Shown piece by piece: positions 1-5,522 of a DNA stretch of 5,522 bases. Below the pieces are notes generated by a model. That model made no database searches and was not told the DNA's origin. It worked only from the letters and a program-made list of their open reading frames with translations. Numbering within the stretch: position 1 is the first letter of the stretch; each line of letters opens with the position of its first letter. Source of the DNA: Acidobacteriota bacterium (GTDB lineage: Bacteria; Acidobacteriota; UBA6911); NCBI GenBank assembly GCA_023265215.1, contig JAHFUH010000395.1:1-5522 (forward strand), read 5' to 3'. A program made the translations under genes and the position numbers.

Positions 1-23
1 CAAAACTCAGGGGGTTATACACG

Positions 24-932
24 TTGGCTGTTGAACTGGATCTTGCGATGCAAATCCCAAATCACGAAATAGTTTTAGGGCGATTAAGGAGCTCAGAACT
101 TGATGCATTTCTGGGGGCAAGAGGTGAAATCAAAGCCGGCGCCTGGGCTAAAGAGCTCAAATCTCTTGAATACGTCATTCCGAAAAGCAAGAAAGGGAAG
201 ACAGCAGATTTGAAAGGAGAGACTCCATGGGGCCCTGTTCGAATCGAGGTAAAATCAGAAAGCCAGTTTGATTTCAGCACGGGACTAGGCATGTTCCGGG
301 GTTGGATTAGGAGCGAGATTGTGCGCCTTTTCATTAAAGATGACCTGAAAATAGAGGTTTCGTTCGGTTCTTATTGGATCGATGCAATTGGAGCTGCTTG
401 CAGGATCAACTCCAATTTGACAAATGCTTCATGGGCTTTTCATTCTGTGATTATTTCCCTAACCACTTTGGCCATTCAAAAAATGTATGATCAATGGTTT
501 AAGGTCGCTGCCGATGGCTCCGGAAAAATCAACCCTGACATAGATTGCGTCATATCAAAAAGGACAAATCTAGAAGAGCCGGTGGTGATCAACCTTCCCA
601 TGTCTTCCCAAATGGCTACTCTTGGTAGAATAATCAGGGACGTTTCCAGTCCAGAAAATATCCTCCAAGGCGGAATGGAAGATTTTGTTTTTTTCTCTTA
701 CGTAAAAGAAAAGCCAGATGAAATTGCAACTAGGACCATGTTAGGGAATTTATTCCTTCAAGCGCCGGATTTGGACCCGCATTGCCTCGGGGTTGCTATT
801 TCAGATAGCATAACAGAAGAATTACTGATCGTAGACAACGATCGACCGATTCTGTCCAAAAACAAACTTGAGGAAAGGTGGGAAAAGCTCCATTCTTGCT
901 TTAAGAAACCTACGAAGCTAAAACACAAATGA
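24..932 (+). CDS. Hypothetical protein with a candidate PD-(D/E)XK nuclease-like motif
   Basis: I do not recognise this family. The 302-residue reading has no signal peptide and no clear membrane segment, so it is probably cytoplasmic. Residues 60-79 show an Asp (D62 in TADLKGE) followed 13 residues later by IEVKS (E75, K77). A Glu-containing helix lies upstream (E44 in WAKELKSLEY). This order, E then D then ExK on a predicted strand, is the pattern of PD-(D/E)XK nuclease folds, whose members include restriction enzymes and resolvases. The fold call is inference from spacing alone. The rest (residues 90-302) has no motif I can name; it ends in a Lys-rich tail. The start used is TTG at 24, with a G-rich stretch (8-14) as possible ribosome site; ATG at 48 is an alternative. 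No in-frame stop lies between base 3 and the start, so the true start may be left of the window. A strong terminator follows 138 bases after the stop, so it is transcriptionally separate from the polyketide operon. Confidence 0.7.
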   Translation: MAVELDLAMQIPNHEIVLGRLRSSELDAFLGARGEIKAGAWAKELKSLEYVIPKSKKGKTADLKGETPWGPVRIEVKSESQFDFSTGLGMFRGWIRSEIVRLFIKDDLKIEVSFGSYWIDAIGAACRINSNLTNASWAFHSVIISLTTLAIQKMYDQWFKVAADGSGKINPDIDCVISKRTNLEEPVVINLPMSSQMATLGRIIRDVSSPENILQGGMEDFVFFSYVKEKPDEIATRTMLGNLFLQAPDLDPHCLGVAISDSITEELLIVDNDRPILSKNKLEERWEKLHSCFKKPTKLKHK

Positions 933-1070
933 TTTCATCACTGATGCCCGCAACGAATCCAAATCCAGAAGGTTACTTTCAATTGGATGAATTTGTTTTT
1001 TTTCTACTATTGTGGAAAACACAACTCCAAGCCAAAGTTTCAGTGTAAACTGAACTTATGGATTGCATTG
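933..1070. other. Non-coding spacer with two small dyads
   Basis: This is the 3' region between the first gene's stop and its terminator. It contains a T-rich tract near 993-1003 and two short perfect inverted repeats: TTGTG/CACAA at 1010-1024 (5-base loop) and TTCAGT/ACTGAA at 1039-1054 (4-base loop). Neither is followed by a T run, so neither looks like a terminator. They could be weak operator sites or structure in the mRNA tail, or chance. I see no convincing small gene here. Confidence 0.3.
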
Positions 1071-1107
1071 ACCCGGGAGAGTTGTTGGCTCCCGGGTTTT
1101 TTGTTTT
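1071..1107 (+). terminator. Strong rho-independent terminator
   Basis: A perfect 9-bp G+C-rich stem, ACCCGGGAG at 1071-1079 pairing with CTCCCGGGT at 1089-1097, closes a 9-base loop. It is followed directly by six T, one G and four T (1097-1107). This is a textbook intrinsic terminator for + strand transcription, most likely ending the transcript of the gene at 24-932. It also shields the region to the right from read-through. Confidence 0.9.
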
Positions 1108-1149
1108 AGGTCAATATTCTAAACACGATATGACAGTATCCTTCGATTG

Positions 1150-1173
1150 AAAAAAGACGGGACAAGCCCGTCT
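1150..1173 (-). terminator. Rho-independent terminator reading on the minus strand
   Basis: A 7-bp stem, AGACGGG at 1155-1161 with CCCGTCT at 1167-1173, has a 5-base loop. On the + strand it is preceded by six A (1150-1155, the last also in the stem) and lacks a T run after it. Read on the minus strand it becomes a hairpin followed by a T tract, so it terminates leftward transcription. It lies only 5 bases beyond a minus-strand stop codon at 1179-1181, which supports a former leftward gene there. Confidence 0.65.
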
Positions 1174-1178
1174 ATGAA

Positions 1179-1486
1179 TCAGAACTGTTTCGTTCGACTG
1201 ATGTAGATGCTCAACCCAATTGCCCGTGCATCTTCCGTCCGGAATCCCAGCTCAGGGACAGCTGCAACCACGGCTGCCGCCTCTTTCATTGACTGTATCA
1301 TCAAATCACGAAGACTGGGGCCTCATGAGAAAGTTGATTCCTTTTCGGGTTCTGATTTTCCGATGATAGAGCTCCAACGAAATAATCACGAAACTGGCAC
1401 CGATGATGACAGGACCCAGCGATTCCTAAAACTACCGTGTACGCGGAGAACATCAACAAGCATTTTGAGCGGCGGTTGAAGACCAT
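1179..1486 (-). pseudogene. Probable broken minus-strand gene for a small membrane-anchored protein
   Basis: Three consecutive minus-strand frames give protein-like pieces that join at two single-base shifts. Piece one (about 1486-1415, ATG at 1486 or 1453) begins a hydrophobic segment, with AYTVVLGIAG. Piece two (about 1413-1318) continues it with PVIIGASFVIISLEL, then turns basic (YHRKIRTRKG). Piece three (about 1316-1179) is soluble-looking, contains SMKEAAAVVAAVPELGF and ends in SRTKQF and a TGA. The second switch falls on a run of four C. Joined from ATG 1453, the product would be roughly 90 residues: one membrane helix, a positive-inside segment and a short cytoplasmic tail. A terminator on the same strand follows the stop. 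I recognise no family. Its 5' part lies antisense to the transposase-like remnant at 1410-1673, so the two readings compete there. A sequencing error, rather than decay, could also explain the shifts. Confidence 0.4.
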
Positions 1487-1673
1487 CGAATCGTTTCAAT
1501 GGGCTGAGACAGCGTCACACTACCAGAATCTGTATCGTAACTACTTACGCTTCAAACCTTACACCGATTGCCGGGGCAAGCGTAAGTGGCGTAACGGGTA
1601 TCCGCCGTTACAGTTGTGCAATGCAACCATATCCAACTCGGATTGGCTGAAGAACGCCATCCGAAATCCCTAA
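1410..1673 (+). pseudogene. C-terminal remnant of a probable DDE transposase
   Basis: The open frame starts after an in-frame TGA at 1407-1409 and ends with TAA at 1671-1673. A GTG at 1437 could start it only nominally. The reading AENINKHFERRLKTIESFQ, then ETASHYQNLYRNYLRF, a Lys/Arg-rich stretch and NGYPPLQLC follows the layout of the last 70-80 residues of integrase-like DDE transposases: the helix after the catalytic Glu with a K-T-x-x-x-F motif, a Y-x-N-Y/F stretch, and a proline-led short motif near the end. The catalytic Asp residues and the rest of the protein are absent, and no matching upstream sequence is visible in any + frame. It is therefore a fragment, not a working element. 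I found no terminal inverted repeats and cannot name the IS family. A short unrelated protein is the alternative. Confidence 0.5.
1543..1587. repeat. 10-bp perfect inverted repeat inside the transposase remnant
   Basis: ACTTACGCTT at 1543-1552 is the exact reverse complement of AAGCGTAAGT at 1578-1587, with a 25-base spacer. It lies within the reading frame of the remnant. It may be chance, RNA structure, or a leftover of the element. Confidence 0.35.
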
Positions 1674-1686
1674 CATTATCAGCCGC

Positions 1687-1724
1687 GAAGCACTATGCTT
1701 CCCCTTCGGATTATTTGCAATAAT
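1687..1724. repeat. Two adjacent short dyads upstream of the operon
   Basis: GAAGCA/TGCTTC (1687-1701, 3-base loop) is followed by ATTATT/AATAAT (1710-1724, 3-base centre). The second overlaps the proposed -35 box, so it could be an operator. The first follows the stop of the transposase remnant by 13 bases but has no T run, so a terminator call is not supported. Confidence 0.25.
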
Positions 1725-1743
1725 TACAGGTAATTCGTAGCTT
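1715..1743 (+). promoter_or_regulatory. Weak candidate promoter for the FAAL operon
   Basis: TTGCAA at 1715-1720 and TAGCTT at 1738-1743 are 17 bases apart and lie in the most A+T-rich part of the leader, about 60 bases before the FAAL start. Each box matches the sigma-70 consensus only in part. A start of transcription near 1750 would give an untranslated leader of roughly 55 bases. The position fits, as this is the last non-coding stretch before a three-gene run without further gaps, but the boxes alone are not convincing. Confidence 0.22.
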
Positions 1744-1804
1744 AACAAAATAGAGTCTCCATAGTTTACCGCGGAAGTCGAAAAAGCTCCTCGGTTCCTT
1801 CTTC

Positions 1805-3520
1805 ATGCCAAAAACAATTGTTGAAATATTACGAGAGCGATCAATACACCAAGGACAGCGTCTTGCTTATCGATTCTTAACGGATGGAGAGTCAGACGAG
1901 GTTTGCTTGTCCTACGAGGGACTGGATCGACGTGCCCGGGCGATCAGCGCCATGCTGCGGTCAGCCGGAAAGCCGGGCGATCGCGCGCTCGTGCTTTTGC
2001 CACCTGGATTGGATTTCGTCGCCGCCTACTTTGGCTGCCTTTACAGCCAATTTATTGCCATCCCTGTAAATTCGCCCCATCGTTTCCGAATGGACCGCGC
2101 ATCTTCGAGGCTGTCTGGGATTGCGGCAGATGCGACTCCTTCTTTGGGGTTAACAACCTCCTCTCTCTTTTTAGCGATCAAAGAACAGGGCACGCCCTCC
2201 CCCGAATTACGTAACATACGATGGCTTGTTGTAGACCGACCTGATGTTGACAGTTTAGCTGACAATTGGATTCCGACAGAAATCGACGTGGAGGATATTG
2301 CTTTCTTGCAATATACTTCCGGCTCTACGACAGAGCCAAAGGGAGTTGTCGTTAGTCACGCCAACATCATGCATAACTTGACGCTTAGCGAAAAGTGCTT
2401 TGGGCTGTCTTCGGAGAGTCAGGCTGTCATTTGGTTACCGCCGTATCACGATATGGGGCTCATCGGCGGTATTCTGCAACCGCTTCGTAATGGATTCCCG
2501 GTCACACTGATGTCTCCAGCCATGTTCCTCCAGCGCCCTTTTCGCTGGCTTCAATCCATGTCACGTTTTCGTGCAACCATCAGCGGGGCGCCAAATTTCG
2601 CGTATGATTTGTGCTTTCGAAAGATCAAGCCCGAACAGCGCGAGGCACTCGACCTTAGAAACTGGGATGTTGCATTCAACGGTGCGGAACCGGTCAATCA
2701 CAAGACGGTGGAGACATTTTCCTCCTACTTTGCGCCTTGCGGTTTTCGCCCTGAGGCTTTTACAGCGTGCTACGGTCTCGCCGAGGCGACGCTGATGGTT
2801 TCCGGCGGATTGAAAAGAGAGCGACCGTTAGTTCGTGAATTTCGGACCTCGTCCCTTGTCCAAAATCACGTGGAGCCTGCTGTCGGTGTTGAGGGGGACG
2901 CACAAACGCTCGTGAGCTCTGGGAATGCGATCGGAGGCCAGGAAATAAAGATCGTCGATGCGGAAACACTGGAAATTTGCGACGTTAATGAGGTGGGGGA
3001 AATTTGGGTCAGAGGGCCGAGCGTTGCCTCGGGATATTGGAATAAACCATCCGAAAGCGATCATACGTTTCGTGCTTGTCTGGCGACAACCAACGAAGGT
3101 CCCTTCTTGCGTACCGGAGACCTGGGGTTTCTTCTCGAAGGAGAATTGTTTGTGACAGGACGTCTGAAAGACTTAATCATCATCGATGGGAACAACCACT
3201 ATCCCCAAGATATTGAAAAGACAGTAGAGAATTCTCATCCGGCCATTCGACCCGCCGGCTGCGCCGCGTTCTCTGCGAACAAGGGCGTCGGTGAATATCT
3301 CGTGGTAATCGCCGAGGTTGAGAATCGATTTTTGACGGAGACAGATGAAATAATAAATTCCATACGCAGATCTGTTGCGGAACATCATGATCTCTCTGTT
3401 CAAGACATCAGGTTGGTGAGAGCTGGTGAAATCGCGAAAACCACCAGCGGAAAGATAAGAAGATTTGTCGTGAGACAGAACTATCTTTCGGGAACGAGAG
3501 AGGAGATACCACAACAATGA
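1805..3520 (+). CDS. Fatty acyl-AMP ligase (FAAL), stand-alone
   Basis: This cytoplasmic enzyme of the adenylate-forming (ANL) superfamily turns a fatty acid and ATP into acyl-AMP and hands the acyl group to an ACP. The 571 residues match a single FAAL in length. Visible motifs are the phosphate-binding loop YTSGSTTEPKG (170-180), LPPYHDMGLIGG (211-222), FNGAEPV (291-297), CYGLAEATL (322-330), RTGDLGF (436-442), the hinge GRLKDLIIIDG (452-462), and KTTSGKIRR (545-553) with catalytic Lys550. PPYHDMGL and the stretch at about 337-378 before GGQEIKIVD fit the FAAL subgroup with its insertion, which disfavours CoA transfer. ATG 1805 is the only start after the in-frame stop at 1751, and MPKTIVEILRERS suits a FAAL N-terminus. 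No Shine-Dalgarno sequence precedes it, which is odd. Its stop overlaps the next start (ATGA), and an ACP-KS protein lies downstream. It most likely loads that ACP with the starter fatty acid. Chain length cannot be read from the sequence. Confidence 0.93.
   Translation: MPKTIVEILRERSIHQGQRLAYRFLTDGESDEVCLSYEGLDRRARAISAMLRSAGKPGDRALVLLPPGLDFVAAYFGCLYSQFIAIPVNSPHRFRMDRASSRLSGIAADATPSLGLTTSSLFLAIKEQGTPSPELRNIRWLVVDRPDVDSLADNWIPTEIDVEDIAFLQYTSGSTTEPKGVVVSHANIMHNLTLSEKCFGLSSESQAVIWLPPYHDMGLIGGILQPLRNGFPVTLMSPAMFLQRPFRWLQSMSRFRATISGAPNFAYDLCFRKIKPEQREALDLRNWDVAFNGAEPVNHKTVETFSSYFAPCGFRPEAFTACYGLAEATLMVSGGLKRERPLVREFRTSSLVQNHVEPAVGVEGDAQTLVSSGNAIGGQEIKIVDAETLEICDVNEVGEIWVRGPSVASGYWNKPSESDHTFRACLATTNEGPFLRTGDLGFLLEGELFVTGRLKDLIIIDGNNHYPQDIEKTVENSHPAIRPAGCAAFSANKGVGEYLVVIAEVENRFLTETDEIINSIRRSVAEHHDLSVQDIRLVRAGEIAKTTSGKIRRFVVRQNYLSGTREEIPQQ
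3501..3505 (+). promoter_or_regulatory. Ribosome binding site of the monooxygenase gene
   Basis: AGGAG lies 11 bases before the ATG at 3517, inside the last codons of the FAAL gene. With the ATGA overlap this supports that start and points to translational coupling. It is the only clear Shine-Dalgarno sequence among the three operon genes. Confidence 0.7.
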
Positions 3521-4827
3521 AATTCGGAATATTCGTCGATATGCAGCTGCCGCGCCCGTGGCATGACGGGGATGAATCGAGACTTTTCCATGAAGCTCTG
3601 GAACAGGTGGAATTAGCCGACCGCCTCGGCATCGACTTTGTCTGGGCCCAGGAGCATCATTTCCTTGAAGAGTATTGTCATTCTTCAGCGCCTGAGGTAT
3701 TTCTTGCGGCGTGCAGCCAGCGCACGAAACATATAAGGCTTGGACACGGCATCGTAGTGATGTCGCCAAAATTCAATCACCCTGCGCGAGTAGCAGAACG
3801 TCTTGCCGCGTTGGATATCCTGAGCCACGGCCGTGTGGAGTGGGGTACGGGGGAGTCGGGTTCGCGCATGGAACTCGAGGGATTTGGTGTAGATTTTGTC
3901 GATAAGCGCCCCATGTGGGCCGAAGCTGTTCGGGAGACGGCAAGGATGATGTGCATGGAACCTTACCCGGGCTTTCAAGGAAAATACTTCTCGATGCCCC
4001 ATCGGAATATTGTTCCGAAACCTCTGCAGAAGCCGCATCCTCCACTCTGGACAGCGTGCTCGAATCGTGACAGCGTAAACTTAGCCGCCCGCTTCGGAAT
4101 GGGAGCGCTCACGTTTGCGTTTGTCAATGCTGAAGAGGCAAGATTCTGGGTTCAAGAGTACTATGAAACTTTCAAGACGGACTGCACGCCTATCGGCCGA
4201 ACAGTGAATCCGAATATTTCAATGCTCACCGGTTTTATGTGTCATAAGGAGAACGAGACGGCAATTGAACGAGGTCATGAGGGAGCACAATTTTTTGCTT
4301 TCGGATTGGGACATTATTGGCGGGACGGAATCCATGTCCCCGGCGTTTCGAACGTATGGAGTGATTATAAGAATAAACCCCGTTCCGCCCTTCAGGCGAT
4401 GGATCGTGAGAGGAAGAAGGCCGGCATGGGCGGAATCGGAGACCCAGAACACCTTATCGAAAATTTCCGGGCACTCGAAGAAGCGGGTGTTGACCAGTTG
4501 ATACTACTTCAACAAAGCGGAAACTATCGCCACGAACATATCTGTGAATCCCTGGAACTCTTTGCGAATCGGGTGATGCCTCAATTCAAGGATCGAGATA
4601 AACACCGTGAACTAAGCAAACAGGAGGACTTGGCGCCGTTCATAGCTACGGCACGGACCCGCTTGCAGGGTCTTGAGAAGATGACCGACATACCTCCCGT
4701 TGAAGCATACCCACTGGTCTGGCAACGGGACGGCTCGCGGACTGAGCAACTCCCACCCGACCGTCGGCCCGGGATGACGGCGCTTTGGCAATCACAGGTG
4801 GGCGGCCGGCCGAAACCGAAAAAGTAA
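3517..4827 (+). CDS. Luciferase-like (LLM class) flavin-dependent monooxygenase
   Basis: This is a TIM-barrel oxidoreductase of the bacterial luciferase family, which uses reduced flavin (FMN or F420, undecided here) and oxygen to oxidise a substrate. The N-terminus MKFGIFVDMQLPRPW is the first barrel strand. ELADRLGIDFVWAQEHHF (32-49) holds the family's conserved EHH (46-48). SAPEVFLAACSQRTKHIRLG (57-76), NHPARVAERLAALDILSHGR (87-106) and IVPKPLQKPHPPLWTACS (165-182) are further hallmark blocks. The barrel seems to end near residue 355 (LELFANRVMPQF). Residues about 356-436 are a charged, proline-rich tail beyond the usual 330-370 residues. No signal peptide is seen. The start overlaps the FAAL stop, and a polyketide synthase starts 23 bases after its stop, so all three are probably one operon. 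Such enzymes often accompany polyketide and lipopeptide assembly lines, where they oxidise carrier-bound or released intermediates. Acting on the acyl chain here is inference. Confidence 0.92.
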   Translation: MKFGIFVDMQLPRPWHDGDESRLFHEALEQVELADRLGIDFVWAQEHHFLEEYCHSSAPEVFLAACSQRTKHIRLGHGIVVMSPKFNHPARVAERLAALDILSHGRVEWGTGESGSRMELEGFGVDFVDKRPMWAEAVRETARMMCMEPYPGFQGKYFSMPHRNIVPKPLQKPHPPLWTACSNRDSVNLAARFGMGALTFAFVNAEEARFWVQEYYETFKTDCTPIGRTVNPNISMLTGFMCHKENETAIERGHEGAQFFAFGLGHYWRDGIHVPGVSNVWSDYKNKPRSALQAMDRERKKAGMGGIGDPEHLIENFRALEEAGVDQLILLQQSGNYRHEHICESLELFANRVMPQFKDRDKHRELSKQEDLAPFIATARTRLQGLEKMTDIPPVEAYPLVWQRDGSRTEQLPPDRRPGMTALWQSQVGGRPKPKK

Positions 4828-4850
4828 CAACTACGGTCCATAGAAATTCC

Positions 4851-5522
4851 ATGAACGCAGAAGAGATCAAGGTCTGGCTAATCGCCCATATAGCCGAAGC
4901 AATGCACATTGATCGGAGTGCAGTCGATAGTCGCGAAGCTTTTACGAGCTTTGGGATGTCGTCTCGCGATGCGGTCGCCCTTTCCGGAGATTTAGAGGAG
5001 CTGCTCGGTCGCCGCCTGCAACCGACGCTCGCCTACGAATACCCTTCCATCGATGCGCTCGCAGGCCATCTGGCCGGGGCTTCAAAAAAGAGGTCAACGG
5101 CCTCTCAATCGGAAATATCGCAGGGAATTTCCCAGGAACCGGTTGCTGTCATTGGCTTGGCTTGTCGATTTCCGGGGGCAAGGGATCAAGAATCGTTTTG
5201 GCATCTTCTTCGGAATGGCGTCGACGCCATCTCGGAGGTTCCCATTGACCGCTGGCCGGCACAGGCGTTCTATCATCCCGACCCATCTGTTCCCGGCAAG
5301 GCGATATCCTCATGGGGAGGCTTTCTCGACCGCATCGATCAATTCGATCCTTTCTTCTTTGGGATTTCTCCGGGAGAAGCCGAAGGGATGGACCCGCAGC
5401 AACGGTTGCTGCTGGAGCTATCCTATGAAGCAATGGAAGACGCCGGACAAGTTAAAGAGCATCTTACGGGAAGCGATACAGGAGTCTTTGTCGGAATTTC
5501 TGTTAACGAATATAGTCTCCTG
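4851..5522 (+). CDS. Type I polyketide synthase, N-terminal ACP-KS part (runs off the window)
   Basis: The frame is open from ATG 4851 to the last base (224 codons), so only the N-terminus is seen. Residues 1-77 are an acyl carrier protein: FGMSSRDAV (34-42) is its phosphopantetheine site, with Ser38 aligning to the Ser of the usual G-x-D-S motif, and RRLQPTLAYEYPSIDALAGH (54-73) is the typical end. A Ser/Gln-rich linker (78-95) leads to a ketosynthase that starts at EPVAVIGLACRFPGA (96-110), continues through WGGFLDRIDQFDPFFFGISP (155-174) and MDPQQRLLLELSYEAMEDAG (180-199), and ends the window at VFVGISVNEYSLL. The active-site Cys and both His lie beyond the edge. Preceding genes suggest that FAAL loads the ACP and the KS makes the first extension with a fatty acyl starter. 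The start has no Shine-Dalgarno sequence; it lies 23 bases after the monooxygenase stop, so coupling is likely. Later domains are unknown. Confidence 0.93.
   Translation, partial: MNAEEIKVWLIAHIAEAMHIDRSAVDSREAFTSFGMSSRDAVALSGDLEELLGRRLQPTLAYEYPSIDALAGHLAGASKKRSTASQSEISQGISQEPVAVIGLACRFPGARDQESFWHLLRNGVDAISEVPIDRWPAQAFYHPDPSVPGKAISSWGGFLDRIDQFDPFFFGISPGEAEGMDPQQRLLLELSYEAMEDAGQVKEHLTGSDTGVFVGISVNEYSLL

Noticed and set aside
1058..1150. 30-codon open frame starting at ATG 1058
   Set aside because: It runs straight through the strong terminator hairpin and has no ribosome site; it is a by-product of that sequence.
1207..1479. Plus-strand open frame of 90 codons
   Set aside because: The translation is Ser/Thr/Arg-rich with no fold-like pattern, and lies antisense to the more protein-like minus-strand relic.
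1687..1716. Possible terminator after the transposase remnant
   Set aside because: The 6-bp hairpin is not followed by a T run; CCCCTTCGG comes next.
933..1804. Search for tRNA, riboswitch, CRISPR repeats or attachment sites in the gene-free stretch
   Set aside because: No cloverleaf, no regularly spaced direct repeats and no recognisable aptamer core were seen; the dyads listed are too short to support such a call.
3173..3769. Minus-strand open frame of 198 codons
   Set aside because: It lies opposite the well-supported FAAL and monooxygenase genes, shows no family motif, and is rich in Arg, Ser and Cys as expected for an antisense shadow.
4581..4909. Minus-strand open frames opposite the end of the monooxygenase and the PKS start
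   Set aside because: Both strands cannot be coding here, and the + strand readings are clear family members; the minus readings are Ser/Arg-rich shadows.
5094..5433. Minus-strand open frames opposite the ketosynthase
   Set aside because: The + strand encodes an unmistakable ketosynthase N-terminus; these are antisense shadows.

Overview
The window holds the first part of a lipid-starter polyketide biosynthesis operon, with an unrelated gene and a stretch of decayed DNA to its left. All intact genes read on the + strand. Nothing here fixes a taxon. Moderate base composition, a type I polyketide synthase fed by a fatty acyl-AMP ligase, and nearby transposase debris suit a free-living bacterium rich in secondary metabolism (for example cyanobacterial, myxobacterial or other environmental Gram-negative), but that is inference.

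Left (1-932): a gene for an unrecognised 302-residue protein. Its N-terminal third carries the D...ExK spacing of PD-(D/E)XK nuclease folds. The reading frame is open to the left edge, so the gene may begin outside the window. It looks more A+T-rich than the biosynthetic genes.

Middle (933-1804): 872 bases without an intact gene. It contains a strong + strand intrinsic terminator (1071-1107), a second terminator-like hairpin pointing the other way (1150-1173), a probable broken minus-strand gene ending just before that hairpin (1179-1486, three frames), the C-terminal remnant of a probable DDE transposase on the + strand (1410-1673), and an A+T-rich leader that probably contains the operon promoter.

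Right (1805-5522): three tightly packed genes. A stand-alone fatty acyl-AMP ligase (FAAL) overlaps by ATGA with a luciferase-like flavin monooxygenase. After 23 bases comes a polyketide synthase that starts with an acyl carrier protein (ACP) domain, runs into a ketosynthase (KS) domain and leaves the window before the catalytic cysteine. The likely logic is as follows: the ligase activates a fatty acid as acyl-AMP and loads it on the N-terminal ACP; the ketosynthase then extends it; the monooxygenase oxidises the acyl chain or a later intermediate. Each enzyme type is known. The specific order and the product cannot be settled from this window, and I see no clearly undescribed system.
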